The translations under genes were made by a program, and so were the position numbers. A stretch of 64,000 nt of DNA from Rhexocercosporidium sp. MPI-PUGE-AT-0058. Taxonomy: Eukaryota > Ascomycota > Leotiomycetes > Helotiales. Location of the stretch: NCBI GenBank assembly GCA_020746875.1, contig JAGTJL010000021.1, positions 1,137,980 to 1,201,979 on the forward strand. Direction: 5' to 3'. This document shows positions 24,425 to 35,996 of the stretch, in pieces (the stretch's first letter is position 1; every line of letters begins with the position of its first letter). The notes beneath the pieces were generated by a model, which saw only the letters and a list, made by a program, of their open reading frames with translations, made no database searches and was not told the origin of the DNA.

Positions 24425-25616
24425 GTTTGTTGCTCTTTTTGTTTACTTTGACGTAGACCGGAATGACGGTATATACTAAGAAAACTTTGACTGGTAGGAA
24501 AAAGCTGGGACGGCGTAATGTGGCGTAATGTGGATGAGAGGATCTTGATCTGGAGGGAGAGTTGCAGAGGACATTGTGACAGCTTTATGCTCGTGGGCAT
24601 GCTTTGTTGCGGTACAGCTCAAAAGTTCTCCATTTCCTTCGCCATAATCATTCCAGTGATTTTTGATAAAGCCCATTGTCTTTTCTTATGATGTACATCT
24701 TTGAGCTGGGGAAATCAGCTGGACTCGCCATAAAACAGACCGACAAAGATCGCTCGCGTAATAAAGAAAACAAGCGAAAATCAATAACACGACAAAGGGG
24801 ACACAACTCATTCAACAGTGGTCATTCAGTCTAGTCCCTCAGAGGAGCTTTCAATAGATAGACATATCTATTTCAGAGTGACCCAGTTGTTTCGTCAAGA
24901 TGTTAATAGGACAACAAGAATTAACTCATACGTACTAGAGAAAACAAACCCCGAGCCTTCGAGTCAAATTCAACCGACCAACTAAACTTGTAGATCCACC
25001 TTCAATGACTAAAACAGAAGCAGAATATATCAATGCTCAAATCTTCTAATTTCAATTCTGTGGCCACGCAGAAGCACTCTTGGTCCAAGCATGCAATTCG
25101 TACTACGGCAGTCTCGAATATGCGGCTTAGCTATAGTCAAGTAGCTACGGACTTGTGCCCCGTACATGAAAGGAAAGTTAGATTGCAGATATTAATTAAA
25201 TCTAACTCTCTTTAAAACTTAGGAGGATTGGTTACATAGTTAGGACATATACCATGCCATGTCTTTGAAGACATTCCGGGTTTATACAGGCATGTAAAGA
25301 TGTACAGGAGTAGATTAACAAGCAGCATCGGAACTAGACCTATAAATTAAGAAGACCCGATCCTGGAAACCTGATGTCTTTTCGAATCTCGTGACCAAAG
25401 TAACACATTTTCATAGAGAAACTTACTGCCAAAGAGAGATGCTTCAAGTACAGGGAAATGTCTTTCATGATCCTTCCATAGACCATCGCGGAGATTCCAA
25501 CACCTACTGCTCTATTTATTGCACTCGGTTAATGTCGAGGCTACAATAAGTCCATTCCTTGGTCTTGAATCCTAAAAATTACCAGATCATCGTATGCGAA
25601 CCACTCGAGCTCAACA
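24425..25616. other. Intergenic interval with one small possible ORF
   Basis: A 66-codon frame (24676-24476, minus) begins MGFIKNHWNDYGEGNGELL and has a natural-looking composition but no known domain, so it may be a small gene. The remainder (24680-25600) becomes AT-richer and has no supported coding region. Confidence 0.4.
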
Positions 25617-26350
25617 ATGACAAGCATTCTTACCATCACCGGCATCTTAGGCACGCAACCCCAAGTCCTAAGCTACCCTTCACCCAAATTGAACGCTAAA
25701 CATACCTTCACAATATTTCGTCATCACCCGAGGACTACTCATATCCGTCTCATCAAATTCGCGAAATCCTACGAAGACCACTTTGAGCTCCCCTACAAGC
25801 AAAAGCTCGCCCTGGACGAACAAGTCAGATGCATAGAATTCTACACTGCAGAGCTGGCGAAGTAGCTCTGCCAGATGGTGACCTCGAGAGAGTAGTCGAT
25901 ACTACAGAGCTCGTGGACAAGAAATTCTTAGTGAAATGAAGGGTAGTTAGGATGAGTTCATGTGTGCTGTCGAAGCCATGGGGAAAAACTTGGCGAAGGA
26001 CAAATATGCAGAGGAGTGTAAGAAAAGAGCAAAGGAGGTAATTTGGAGTTTGATCCCCGCAGATAAGTCTTCAGAAAAGGATCTCTGCGAAAGGCTTGAG
26101 GCGTCGAGAGGATATCAACAAGATGGAAAGTGAACGAGCACAGACATGGAGGGATGCGGTGCGGACTTTGGTGTCAAAGCCAGGGGCTGACAAGGCTCTG
26201 GATGCGGCCATGGGACTTGACGGAGACGTGCTTGAAGATATTATCTACGGGGAGAATCTCGAGGTTGACGATGATGATTGCAATGACGACTTCGTTCATA
26301 TAGACTTTCCTGCTGATGATGAGGGTTGCGCTTTGGATTTCCCTAGCTAA
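25617..26350 (+). pseudogene. Broken gene of unknown family, read in successive frames
   Basis: Protein-like sequence runs across four frame segments. The first is 25617-25865 (MTSILTITGILGTQPQVLSY). The second continues from about 25860 to 25940 (EVALPDGDLERVVDTTELVD), and the third from about 25950 to 26130 (EAMGKNLAKDKYAEECKKRA). The last covers 26096-26350 (REDINKMESERAQTWRDAV, with an acidic tail). The last switch, in CTTGAGGCGTCGAGAGG, needs one base and no intron fits. The charged helical composition is consistent across frames. I read this as a gene disabled by small indels, or as real sequence with assembly errors. No family was recognised. Confidence 0.4.
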
Positions 26351-29337
26351 AAAATAAATAAAAGAATAATATCAGCGGCATAGCATGCTCTTCCAACAGA
26401 GAAAATCCAAATTTTGTAGTGAGGATACCCCAACTTTTAGCGGGATTCCAATCGTGCAAGAAGGAAGGAGCAACCAATTTGGGTAGATGTTGTTATTGAT
26501 TCAATATTACGTGCAATGCGACAGAATGTGAAATTCTATAGGCATTCGTAAGAGCCTCCTTAGACATCATGGAATGTTTTCGCTTTCTGCCAGGTGGAGG
26601 CAAGATCCATGAGAGTGGCCGATGTCGGACTACTTTACAACGCCTTTCCCTCTCGTAAACGCCGGGCCATTTGATAGTAATACCGCCTGGACTGTGGTGG
26701 TTTATAATTCCGTTCCATTCCCGCCTACATCTTCAAAAGTCGAATTGAAACGTTGTTGTTTAGCTACCTGTGCTGATTGCTGGAAGCGAGGTGTTAAAAG
26801 TGATACATAGAATCATAATTTTTGCAGACTTCGTAGGCGAGGTGCAAACTTGCCTAGTACCAACGAGGAGGATTTTCCTTGTATTTTTTCAGGTTGATTG
26901 TGACGAGCAGTCAGCTGTTGTGTTCCCTGGTTTCCCTTTTGGTCGAGCAAATTAGTTGCCTTTTTGTGTCGTGTCACTAGGCCAGTAATGTGGCCGGCCT
27001 TTAATTCGATAAATCTCGAGGCATAAGATGAGAACCAGAATGTCACTGCCAGAATGAAGATGACGGCGAATTCACATAGCAATATTGCAGTCCGCCATGG
27101 TGTTGACGCAGACTGGAATTCGTCCCGCTTCAAACTGTGTGGGAGCCTTCGATGGCTGCCGGCTTTGCTTGTAAACTACCAGGTTGTGCGGAGCCCGTGG
27201 GTTTGGACGCGTACGAGAAGGGCAGGTTGTTCTTCTGGTTACGAGCCTGGCATTGAGCTGCTAGAATACTCGTCGTAGGGAGTCTCTCTCGATCAAAGTA
27301 GTGACCTGGACACGCGTTGATGACGAATTCGGCACTGGTGAGGGTGACATTGGTGACCATGGTGGCGATGAGGATGTTGATAAGTGGCATGTACTTCGTT
27401 GATTCCCGTGCTCGAAATTCCGAGTCGAATAGCGGGTATAACGATAGGTACGGGGCTCATAGATAGACTTCAGATGCTTTTCTAAGACCTGAACCGGATG
27501 CATCAACTCGAACACTGATGAAGAATCGACGAGTAGAAGGCATTATGGCGCTCCAAAGGCGAAGACACATAAGATTCAAATACAACAGAATGATCGGCAA
27601 AGTACTATTCAACGTGGCTTCGTGGAGTGGATATAAAGAACGAAAAGAGGGGCTGCAATGATCGTTGATTCGAGTGTTACACCCTTGTGCAGGAGCCAAG
27701 TATTAGTTATAGGGTCGGGCCACTCCTCGTGATTTTTCAGGAAACTGTTGTATGCCCTTGGCTCCGATAATGTTCTCTCAAGTCGTAAATACTCCTTTTG
27801 ACTCCTTTGTTTGCTCAACGTTTCACCTTAATCGCCATCCTTGAATCAAACTCCAGATCAGCCTTCGCCGAGTCTATTTATTAGACTTTCACGAATGCGA
27901 CTTTTGAAGGGCTAAGAGTAGGGGCTCTCGCTTGACTTGTTGTGCCAAGGCTGCCACCCCCTTAGTTTGTCCATATTCCTCTTCCTTGATATGCCCAACA
28001 CTACCAACCTCGACATCGATAGCCATTTCGTACCCCAAGTCTTTCCCATACCTGCATCAAGTCCGATTCCTGTCTTTCTTCACTTCATCTCATTGGAGAC
28101 CCGTCTATCGATAATGACGCAACCTGCACGAAAGGACCCGTTCGACTTCGTCGGTTGCAGATATCGAGCCAAGTGCGTCATGAAACTCACAGAAGCAGCG
28201 TTCCAATCTCAAAAACACGTGTCTGAGCTTTTCTTGTAACATCTGGGTACAAAAGATGCTCAGAGAACCCCAGAGTCGGTCAAGTTCATGAACCTGTTCC
28301 TTCTTTGGAAGCGCAACCGTACGGAGCTCCATTTGTTGCCTATATATATTACCTTATGTTGACTGGTTATAGTCGACGGTGGAGACGTCATGTACAAGCA
28401 GCCTATCAAATATGCCATCGCAGAGGTAACATCTACAAGCACCCAAGTACGAGGCGCACCACATAACGCATCGATTACCCCCAGACCACAAATTCTCTTT
28501 CCACCAACTCACACATGCGCAGCTAGGCAAGGTAAGCTCGGGAGTTGTTACGGTGAAGAGCGCCTGGGAGGATGTCGGGCCACTGACAGCGCTACATGCT
28601 TGTCTTTGTTCACGAACGCTCGCTTCCAACTCCGTGTCCCACTGATACTGAGGTAAGTCTTTGTAAATATTCGAATCTCCGCACATGGTTTTATGCTGAT
28701 TTCCCCAAAATGATTCTTATAGAGATAGATAACCAACATAGCATTGCCGAAGGAAAACGTCTGAGGCTCGCGTACAATTCAAGCAGGATCTGGATCGAAT
28801 CCTAAAATCAAGGCTGCAGGAATCTTGAAGGCCAGACAACATCGAGCTTGGAGGAATTCGTCGAGGGTGGAAGGCCTGGATGATGAATTCGTTTTTATTT
28901 ATTCATTGTCTGTCTGTGTCTTTTAGATGTATGGAGACTATAGCCATGAGATTCTCCTTAAGCCTATCGGGGCCAGTATCACTCGATATATGCACTTAGT
29001 AAAGCACTGTTGGTCGCCCTTATCTCTACTTACTAAGGAATGTAGTGACGTTCCGCTGGTCGTCCGGAGGCCACTGCCGTGGAGGCCAAGAGGAGAGGGA
29101 CTGAGTTTAGAGAAAGTATAACAGGGAATTCTTTCAACAACAATTGCAAGTGTGATGGTTAGGGGTCGTACAGAACGAATAGATTCTTCAGATGGTCAAG
29201 AATATAGCACGAAGACTGCGGGTTAGACAGAAACTGTACATACCTACAGGTGTGAGAACATGTATCAATGACAATAACACAACAACAACATGGTGATTTA
29301 CACATTGGCCATCAACTGGCATCAAGTCATATGGCTC
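26351..29337. other. 3-kb interval with short disconnected frames only
   Basis: No complete gene can be built here. A minus-strand trail at 27818-26813 looks like membrane-protein debris and is listed separately. A plus-strand piece at 28111-28240 (MTQPARKDPFDFVGC and on) and a minus-strand piece at 28686-28354 are protein-like but unrecognised. Confidence 0.4.
26813..27818 (-). pseudogene. Possible degenerate membrane-protein gene
   Basis: Reading leftward, hydrophobic segments appear in changing frames: VTLESTIIAAPLFVLYI, STLPIILLYLNLMCLRLW, LINILIATMVTNVTL and TAILLCEFAVIFILAVTFWF. A Gln/Lys-rich tail ends at 26813. Splice sites that would join all of them were not found. It may be a small multi-pass membrane protein with undetected introns, or a relic. 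Confidence 0.22.
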
Positions 29338-30191
29338 TTACTCTGCTTTCCAGCATAGAATCTCCCCAGTCTCGAACACAAACTCGCTTCCTTCCGTTTC
29401 ATCCCATTCCACCCACGCTTTATGCCAGTCATCCATTTCTTCTTTGGTCGCCATTCCATACTGAATAGCAAGTTCCGCTGGCTGGCCAACAGTTCTATGC
29501 GTGTGGCTTGGGTTCCACATCGGGCTCTTCGAGTATACCAGCTTTCCCCCATCTTTTCCGTATCCAGCTTCAGCGGCCCACTCTTCCAATTGATTCCCAG
29601 CTTCCGCATTGGCGCCCATCTTCTTCATCGTAACCACAGCGCGATCCCAATACGCTCTTATACCTGGCAGATCTGGCTTCAGTGACAGGATAGTGGAAGG
29701 TGACGAGTCGCGAACTGCGATGATTCCTCCGGGCTTGCAGACCCTGTAAAACTCCCTGAGCGCGGTGACGGCGTTTGGAAGGTGGACCAAAACCTGGTGA
29801 GCGTGCACAATATCAAAGGTGTTATCAGAGTACTCGGAGAGATTGGTGGCATCTCCAACAACAAAGGATAGGTTTGGAACCGAAGACGGTGGGAACGCAG
29901 CTACAGCTTGTTCGACAACACCGGCTGAGTTGTCAAGACCAATAGTTTTGCCCTCCGAAGCGATTTTTGCTAGATCTGCAGTGATGAAACCGGGACCGCA
30001 ACCTGAAAGAAGATGTCAATGAACCAATCAAGGTAGATTCCATTATATAGGTACTGACCGACATCGAGGATGTTCGCTCCCTTCTTAACGTGCGAGACAA
30101 AGTATTGGCAGGATGTGGCAACAGTCCTGTCCCCATAGAGCTTAGTGACCGCGGGATCATCAGCACGGATTTCTTTCTGCTGGTATGCCAT
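29338..30191 (-). CDS. Class I SAM-dependent methyltransferase (UbiE/Methyltransf_11 type)
   Basis: Two exons (30191-30059 and 30002-29338), separated by a 56-nt intron inside motif I, give 265 residues. Motif I reads ILDVGCGPGFITADLA (about residues 41-56) and binds S-adenosylmethionine. IGLDNS is the acidic strand-2 motif, FDIVHAHQVLVHLP is the motif IV region, and EFYRVCKPGGIIAVRDSS is the post-motif typical of small-molecule methyltransferases. The C-terminal third (residues 190-265) is Trp-rich and probably shapes the substrate pocket. Such enzymes methylate secondary metabolites, quinones or sterols; the substrate is unknown. It lies 1.9 kb from the first MFS gene, but operon-like logic does not apply here. 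Confidence 0.87.
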
Positions 30192-32048
30192 ATTCGAGCA
30201 GGCTTGGTAGAAATGTGCTACAAAGGTCTTATACTCAGAAGACTCGGGGCTTTATGTCGAAGAAACGCAATCCTCAAATCCTGTTCCCCTTTACTACTGC
30301 GCTGCGCCTATGTACGCGCCTGGCGAGCGAGGGAAGAGAAGCATGGCCTTGGTGCCAAGACTGTCTCTCAGTTGGTAGGGTGATGCTGGTGATGCTACTG
30401 GTGGACTCGTGTGTTGACGTGGAGAAAGCAACTGTGTCTGGTGAATCTAATGTCAGCGCTATAGTATTTCTCGCTCTGGGTTTCCAATGGCGTGCCTGCT
30501 GTCGCATCGACAATCAATGATGCACTGCCAAAGGGACAGGGATGGTTTTTGGTAGAGAGCTTCTAGCTTCTCTCTCAGAGCAGTTTTCTCTGTCCTCATA
30601 ACGGCACAGCAGACTATCCCCGGCCCTGGCCGATGACTTCTAGAGGTAGCGGTCCAAGAAAATGGGAATTGCGGCGGCAAGCCCCGTTGGTATCGTTGAT
30701 GGCATTCCTTCCCGAGAGGCCGTAAAGTTTTGGTCGTCAGACGAGGCTAAGGTGTGATTGAACCTCAGCCAAAGCCTGTCAGTCGCGGAGGAAGAACCAT
30801 TGATCCTCGAAAAAGTCGAGAGCCGAGCTTTGAGTCGTTGAAAAGAGGAAATGGATCCAGAAAGTCGAGCTTGTATGAAACTGGCGGCGTGCCCGAAGCC
30901 ACTTCCAACCAAAGGAAATGCTGGTTGGATACGCCTGGAAGCAGCCAGGAGTAAGAATCCAGATTTCCGGGGGAATCCCTCCCACATCGCATCTTCAAGT
31001 GTTCTCTACAAACAAGACTCAGACCACGAACGACAGAAGCCAGAACAGAGCCATCCCTCGTTCATCTTGTCCACTAACCAATAGGCGCCGTTCCAGAAGC
31101 TGAGTGGGAAGCGCACAGGCAGGTACTTCCCGGATCCTGCACATCAGATCCCCATAGTAGTGTAAGAGCGAGAGTAGAAGTTAAGCATTACGATCATGCT
31201 GCTTCTGCCATATGGACAGACTGCCTTCGTCGAGAAGGCACACTAAGGAGGAGAGAAGAGGGAGAGCAACGCAATTTGGGAGAAGAAAGTGTCCCTCTTT
31301 GAAAAAAAATCTAGCCGAGCATCACCTAGCAAGAACACCTGAAGTACTGTACGATACATACATACATACATAGCTCATTGACGGACGATGATATAAAAGC
31401 AAATGCATTCTTCAGGATCCACTACCCCGCTTGACGGTCTCGCTTTAGTTAATCAGAAGTGATGGATTTCCATTTCCCCGCCCTCCGGAAGTGGTGTCGG
31501 TTGAGTCTAGGCTGGCTAGGGAACCCTTACAAATCGACCAATATGGGCGCTTCTTTCTTATGATATGAGTCCACTTCATTCAGTCACTTACTATATCAAC
31601 AGATATCATGCTCTCGGATGACTTCTCATACAGATAATTCCCCATTAATTTCCACTCTACTGTATGTACATTATGTCCTCTCACTTATCTTTTCGTATCT
31701 TAAAGTTTGCCGCCACCCCGCTTTCCCCTACTCCTTGCCCGCTTTCTGGGCACCCGGCCATTTATTTAGGACCCCTTCCCGGCGAACATGGAGCAAAAGT
31801 GGGCACCGAAGTGGATATTCATGAATCGTATGCGTCTTACAATATCGTGACAAACAAGCGATGGACAAGTCTTCGGGATATCCGAGCTGTTTCCTCGGAT
31901 CTTCCCTATCGCTGCACACCCTTATGCTCATCGACATTTGCCCAGAACATAAGGAAACTCAACATACAAGAACCAGAAACGCGTCCAGGCTGAAATTGTT
32001 CAGTCTTGAGCTGTGTCAAGCTTCCACAGCTACCATCAGTTCCGCAAT
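30192..32048. other. Divergent upstream interval of the methyltransferase and MFS genes
   Basis: About 1.86 kb contains only frames without domain signal, plus a CATA tetranucleotide repeat at about 31354-31370. Both promoters should lie here. Confidence 0.55.
31354..31370. repeat. CATA tetranucleotide repeat
   Basis: About four tandem CATA units lie upstream of the MFS gene. This is a simple repeat without evident role. Confidence 0.7.
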
Positions 32049-34017
32049 ATGGATTCCTCAAACGAGAAGATGGAGAAGACGGACTCGGGCCCCAAAGTCG
32101 AGGAGTTCGGCATTGGAGATATCTCAAACCTAGACGAAGCTGACATCTTCCTCCGCGACAACAACTTCAGCCCAGACTACATTCAGGAGTTGCTTGCCGA
32201 TAAGGAGCTCAACAGGCGATTGGTTCGAAAAATAGACTTGATTTTGTTACCCCTTCTTGCTGGCACCTACGTCCTTCAATACATCGACAAGTCAGCATTG
32301 GCATACTCGGCAGTCTTTGATATTCTGACAGACACGAATACTTCGTTATACCAATACAGCTGGCTAGGCAGTATATTCTACTTTGCATACCTGTTCGGTA
32401 AATCAATACCACTTCCTGAGTGGGGAAGAAGCACGCTGATAATTCACTAAAGCCGAGTACCCGTGGTCATATCTAGCGCAGAAGACTTTAAGTACGTAAC
32501 TTTCTGCCCTTGGAATCTCAGCGATCTGGGATCAGGATCATTTTCCCTTTGTTGATCCTAATCCTGATCCTAAAAGATTGAAAAACGTATAAGCTAAAGT
32601 CTTGACCAGTGGCAAAGGTCGTCGCTGGATGCATTATATCGTGGGGCAGCATCTTGATGATTACGGCATCGTGCAGCAATTTCACGGGGCTTGCAATATG
32701 CCGCTTTCTTTTGGGTGTCTTTGAAGCACCAATCACACCCTGCTTCATGATGATTGTTGGCATGGTATGTTATGTTTAAAAAATCGGTTATACAGGGCGC
32801 TAATCCTCGCAAGTGGTATACACGTCAAGAACAACCATTTCGAGCAGGAGTTTTCTATTGCTGTAATGGTGTTGGCTCCATGGTTGGAGGCGTCCTCACC
32901 TACTGCATTGGACAAGTCGATTCATTTCCTGTGTGGAAGCTAATCTTCCTCATTTGCGGCTCAGTTACTGTGCTCTGGGGTTGTTTGATACTCTGGCTTC
33001 TCCCAGACAACATTATCTCTGCTAAACGATTTAGTCTCGAGGACAAAGCTGTTCTCATCGGACGTGCCAAACTCGGAAGGACCGGAGTCCTCAACAGAAC
33101 AATCAAGTGGTACCAAATCAAAGAAGCACTTCTCGATCCTCAAGTTTTGCTCCTTGCACTTTACATGCTTCTCAACGAAGTCATCAATGGCGGAATTGCG
33201 AACTTCGGCAAACTCATTATCAAGGGGCTTGTAAAAAAGCCACTGCTCACCACCGCTCTTGGTATTCCACAAGGAGCTTTTCAAGTATTTTGGATCCTTG
33301 GCGGAACATTTCTTGCATCGCGGTTCAAAAACATTCGCACGATTGTCATGATGATGTATCTGATGCCGACTATTATCGGTGCTTCTCTGCTCTGGAAAAT
33401 GGGTCGAGAAACACAGGCCGAGAAATTAGGGGTTCTATTTGGGTAAGCATTTGCCGACCAATTCTCTCGTCCTCGTAACTAATCTCGGAGTAGCTATTAC
33501 ATCTGTGGTTCCTACGTGACTGGCCTCGTGCTCGCGCTCCAGATGCCAGCTACAAATCTGGGAGGGTACACAAAACGCACAACTGGTGTCGCAGTTGTGT
33601 TTATGACTTACTGTGTGGGGAATATCATCGGGCCACACGCATTTCTCGCAAAGGAATCACCGAACTACCCAACAGGATGCAAGGTCATTCTCGCCTGTTC
33701 AGTCACTCAAGTAAGTCTTTTCTCGCTAGAGATCCTCCGTGAGCTAATATCTGGGATCGTATTCTTGTTCTGATCCCATGGAAAACTATACAGACTAAAG
33801 TCTTGAATAGGTTGCCATTGCTCTTGCGTTGAGATTTCTTCTGGTAGCTCGTAATAAAAAGAGAGATGCTGCTGCCCCGGCTGGAACCAACGCTGAGTTC
33901 AATGCGGTCGAGGAGTCTGGTGGTGATCTCACTGACTTCGAAGTATGTTTAACATGGTTGGTTTTGGGTTCAAAGCTAATTGTGTCCTAGAATCAAAACT
34001 TTAGATACATCTACTAA
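32049..34017 (+). CDS. MFS transporter, DAL5/allantoate permease (anion:cation symporter) family
   Basis: Seven exons (32049-32397, 32453-32491, 32610-32764, 32814-33442, 33494-33710, 33811-33942, 33991-34017) give 515 residues. The N-terminus is cytosolic and acidic. RRLVRKIDLILLPLLAGTYV then LQYIDKSALAYSAVF is the typical first-helix motif of this family, and RFLLGVFEAPITPCF is the helix-5 motif. MWYTRQEQPFRAGVFY precedes the next helix; about twelve membrane segments are expected. The final exon is tiny (27 nt). Relatives move allantoate, nicotinate, pantothenate and similar organic anions with protons across the plasma membrane. Introns 2 (118 nt) and 5 (100 nt) are much longer than introns 1 and 3 (49-55 nt) and resemble each other. 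Confidence 0.9.
32492..32609 (+). repeat. Long hairpin-bearing intron (candidate introner-like element, copy 1)
   Basis: This is intron 2 of the MFS gene, 118 nt long. It holds a perfect 10-bp stem, GGATCAGGAT near 32529 paired with ATCCTGATCC near 32562. Its last 34 bases match the last 34 of intron 5 of the same gene at 24 positions without gaps, including CTAAAGTCTTGA. Confidence 0.4.
33711..33810 (+). repeat. Long hairpin-bearing intron (candidate introner-like element, copy 2)
   Basis: This is intron 5 of the MFS gene, 100 nt long. TGGGATC near 33752 pairs with GATCCCA near 33772. It shares ATCTGGGATC and the 3' block with intron 2, and its 3' block also resembles that of the HET-gene intron. 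Confidence 0.4.
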
Positions 34018-34458
34018 GTGCCTGGCGATGGGACTGGATGAGGAGCACAGTTCTATTAAACGATGCAAATGATCGACGAACATAATTAGTATTAGAACTT
34101 GCGAGCCAGTATTCGGAATGTGCTATAGTTTTGTATCTTGAACTCTGTGGCACCTACTTCTTTTTTGGTGCGCTCTGATCTCAAGCGGGAAAGCTAGTAG
34201 GGACTCTACCCGGCGTCAAAACTTTTAATAGTTACATTTGAATTATTAGTATCCACTTATACCTCACTGGTCAACATGAACAAGGCTTGCGTAAGTTGGG
34301 TCGAACCGAATGGGACTGTTGATTCTCGGCGCTATAGGAATACTCTTCCTATGCAAAAGTCCTGTTCTACAAAACACACATCTTTGCCAATATCTAGAAT
34401 CCCCACGAAGGGTGATTTTTTGGGGCCTAAACAGCTACCACATTGTGTCTACGCCTTT
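34018..34458. other. Convergent 3' interval
   Basis: This lies between the end of the MFS gene (+) and the end of the SDR relic (-). It probably holds 3' UTRs; no gene was seen. Confidence 0.6.
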
Positions 34459-35400
34459 CTAGTACTTCCCAGGATAGAATCCATCGAGGCCAAGCGTTAG
34501 TGCTCTCGTGCTTGCAGTTTCCTTCGCACCTGCCTTCAACTCCTCGACATCCCAGTTCACCCAAACCAATTTCCCCTTCAAGAATCGAGCCTCTTTGCTA
34601 GCAGCCCAGACGATGAAATCCCCCGCAAGGTCAGCTATCATCAGGTCAGCTTCCTCTCTCGTTGTATATGGGTGCTTGAAAGTACCGTCGTCGACGTGCG
34701 AGACACTCTCGTAAGGCCCTCCAGTTGCTTTAGCCGCCATGTCGGTCTCTCTCACTTGTCCAGGATGCACATCCACAACGTGGATTCCAGGAATCTCCCC
34801 TTGGGCATATTGCATAACCTTTGAGCCCGCCAATTTGGTTGCCGCGTAAGACGAGAATCCAAGAAAGGGATCAAGATGTGCAATGCCACTGGAAATATTA
34901 ACGATCGTTGATTCGGGGGCTGTTTTGGCAATGAAAGCTGTAGAAACAAAGTATGGCTTAAGAACGTTGATGTCGAAGACAGTCTGCCACTCTTCAACAG
35001 TCTCGGTACGTACCAAGTGGCCGGATGCCATTGTAGGATCCTGCGTTTAAGATGAGAATTTCCAAAGGCATTCCAACTTCAGTGCTTATTTGGGCGAGAG
35101 CTCGGTCGACTTGGTCCATTTTGGAGACATCAGTGCTAACCGTGAAGACCTGTGTCCGGTTTCCAACTTGCTCATAGATCATTTTTGCTGCTTCCACAAG
35201 GATATCGGCGCGACGTCCGAGAATAGCAATAATCGCTGCTCCTGCCTGAGCGACTGACTTCGTAATGGCGAGACCAATCCCGGAGCGACCGCCTGTGATG
35301 ACAACCGACTTGCCCAACAAGAAAGCTCTGGACGAGAAGGGGAGATTGCTGGGTATGAGCAACTATGCCAGGTCTTGGTGAAGGAGGAAAATCCTGCCAT
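34459..35400 (-). pseudogene. Short-chain dehydrogenase/reductase with two frame breaks
   Basis: The translation starts MAGFSSFTKTWHSCSYPAIS, the usual N-terminus of one fungal SDR group, then needs a frame change near 35325 to reach LLGKSVVITGGRSGIGLAI (the TGxxxGIG cofactor loop). LEILILNAG is intact, but a second frame change near 35030-35045 is needed to continue with ASGHLVRTETVEEWQTVFD. NISSGIAHLDP and SSYAATKLAG (the catalytic YxxxK) follow to a normal end at 34459. No GT-AG intron fits either break. A functional enzyme would be an NAD(P)-dependent oxidoreductase of about 300 residues. Either the gene is dead or the assembly has two indel errors here. Confidence 0.7.
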
Positions 35401-35996
35401 CTCGTCAGGGAGTTCCGGTCAAAATTTGAGAGTGATTATTGATTGAATCGAGGAATGAGATCGAGCAGCTGTTCTGGAAGCCATGAATAAGGGTGTTTCC
35501 TACTCCATATATACCGTAGGGAAAACCCCCCATGAATATCTCATTGCATCAGATGATTCTTAGCTTAGGGAAGACCAGATAGCCAGAGTTCTGACCTACT
35601 TTGTCTGACTGATTAAAAATGATTAGGAAAGGGAAAAAAACCGAGGAGCGGGGGAATTCTAGGCCAACTCATATCTGCTGAAACCAAACACTGCCCGAAA
35701 GGACTTCCAAAGATGTCACTCGCAACAAGGAAAGTAAATGACCAGCGTGGTCAGCACTACTGTCGGTCAGCAAGATCAATAATATGTTATTTCTACGGCC
35801 CCTGTTGGTTTGTCATTTTGTTGGCTTTTAGGATGAGTGATCGGCTCCGGTTCCGAAGCAGGACTGCCGATCACGACTTCACAACATAAGTATGACCGAA
35901 CCCTGCTTCCTGACCGTATCTCCCAGATTCTGACCCGAAATCCAGATCCCTCAAGAATTTACTGGGCATTTAGTTCGGAGGCGTACATCTGAGGCA
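35401..35996. other. Divergent interval between the SDR and bZIP relics
   Basis: This is the expected promoter region of both genes. No other feature was seen. Confidence 0.55.
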
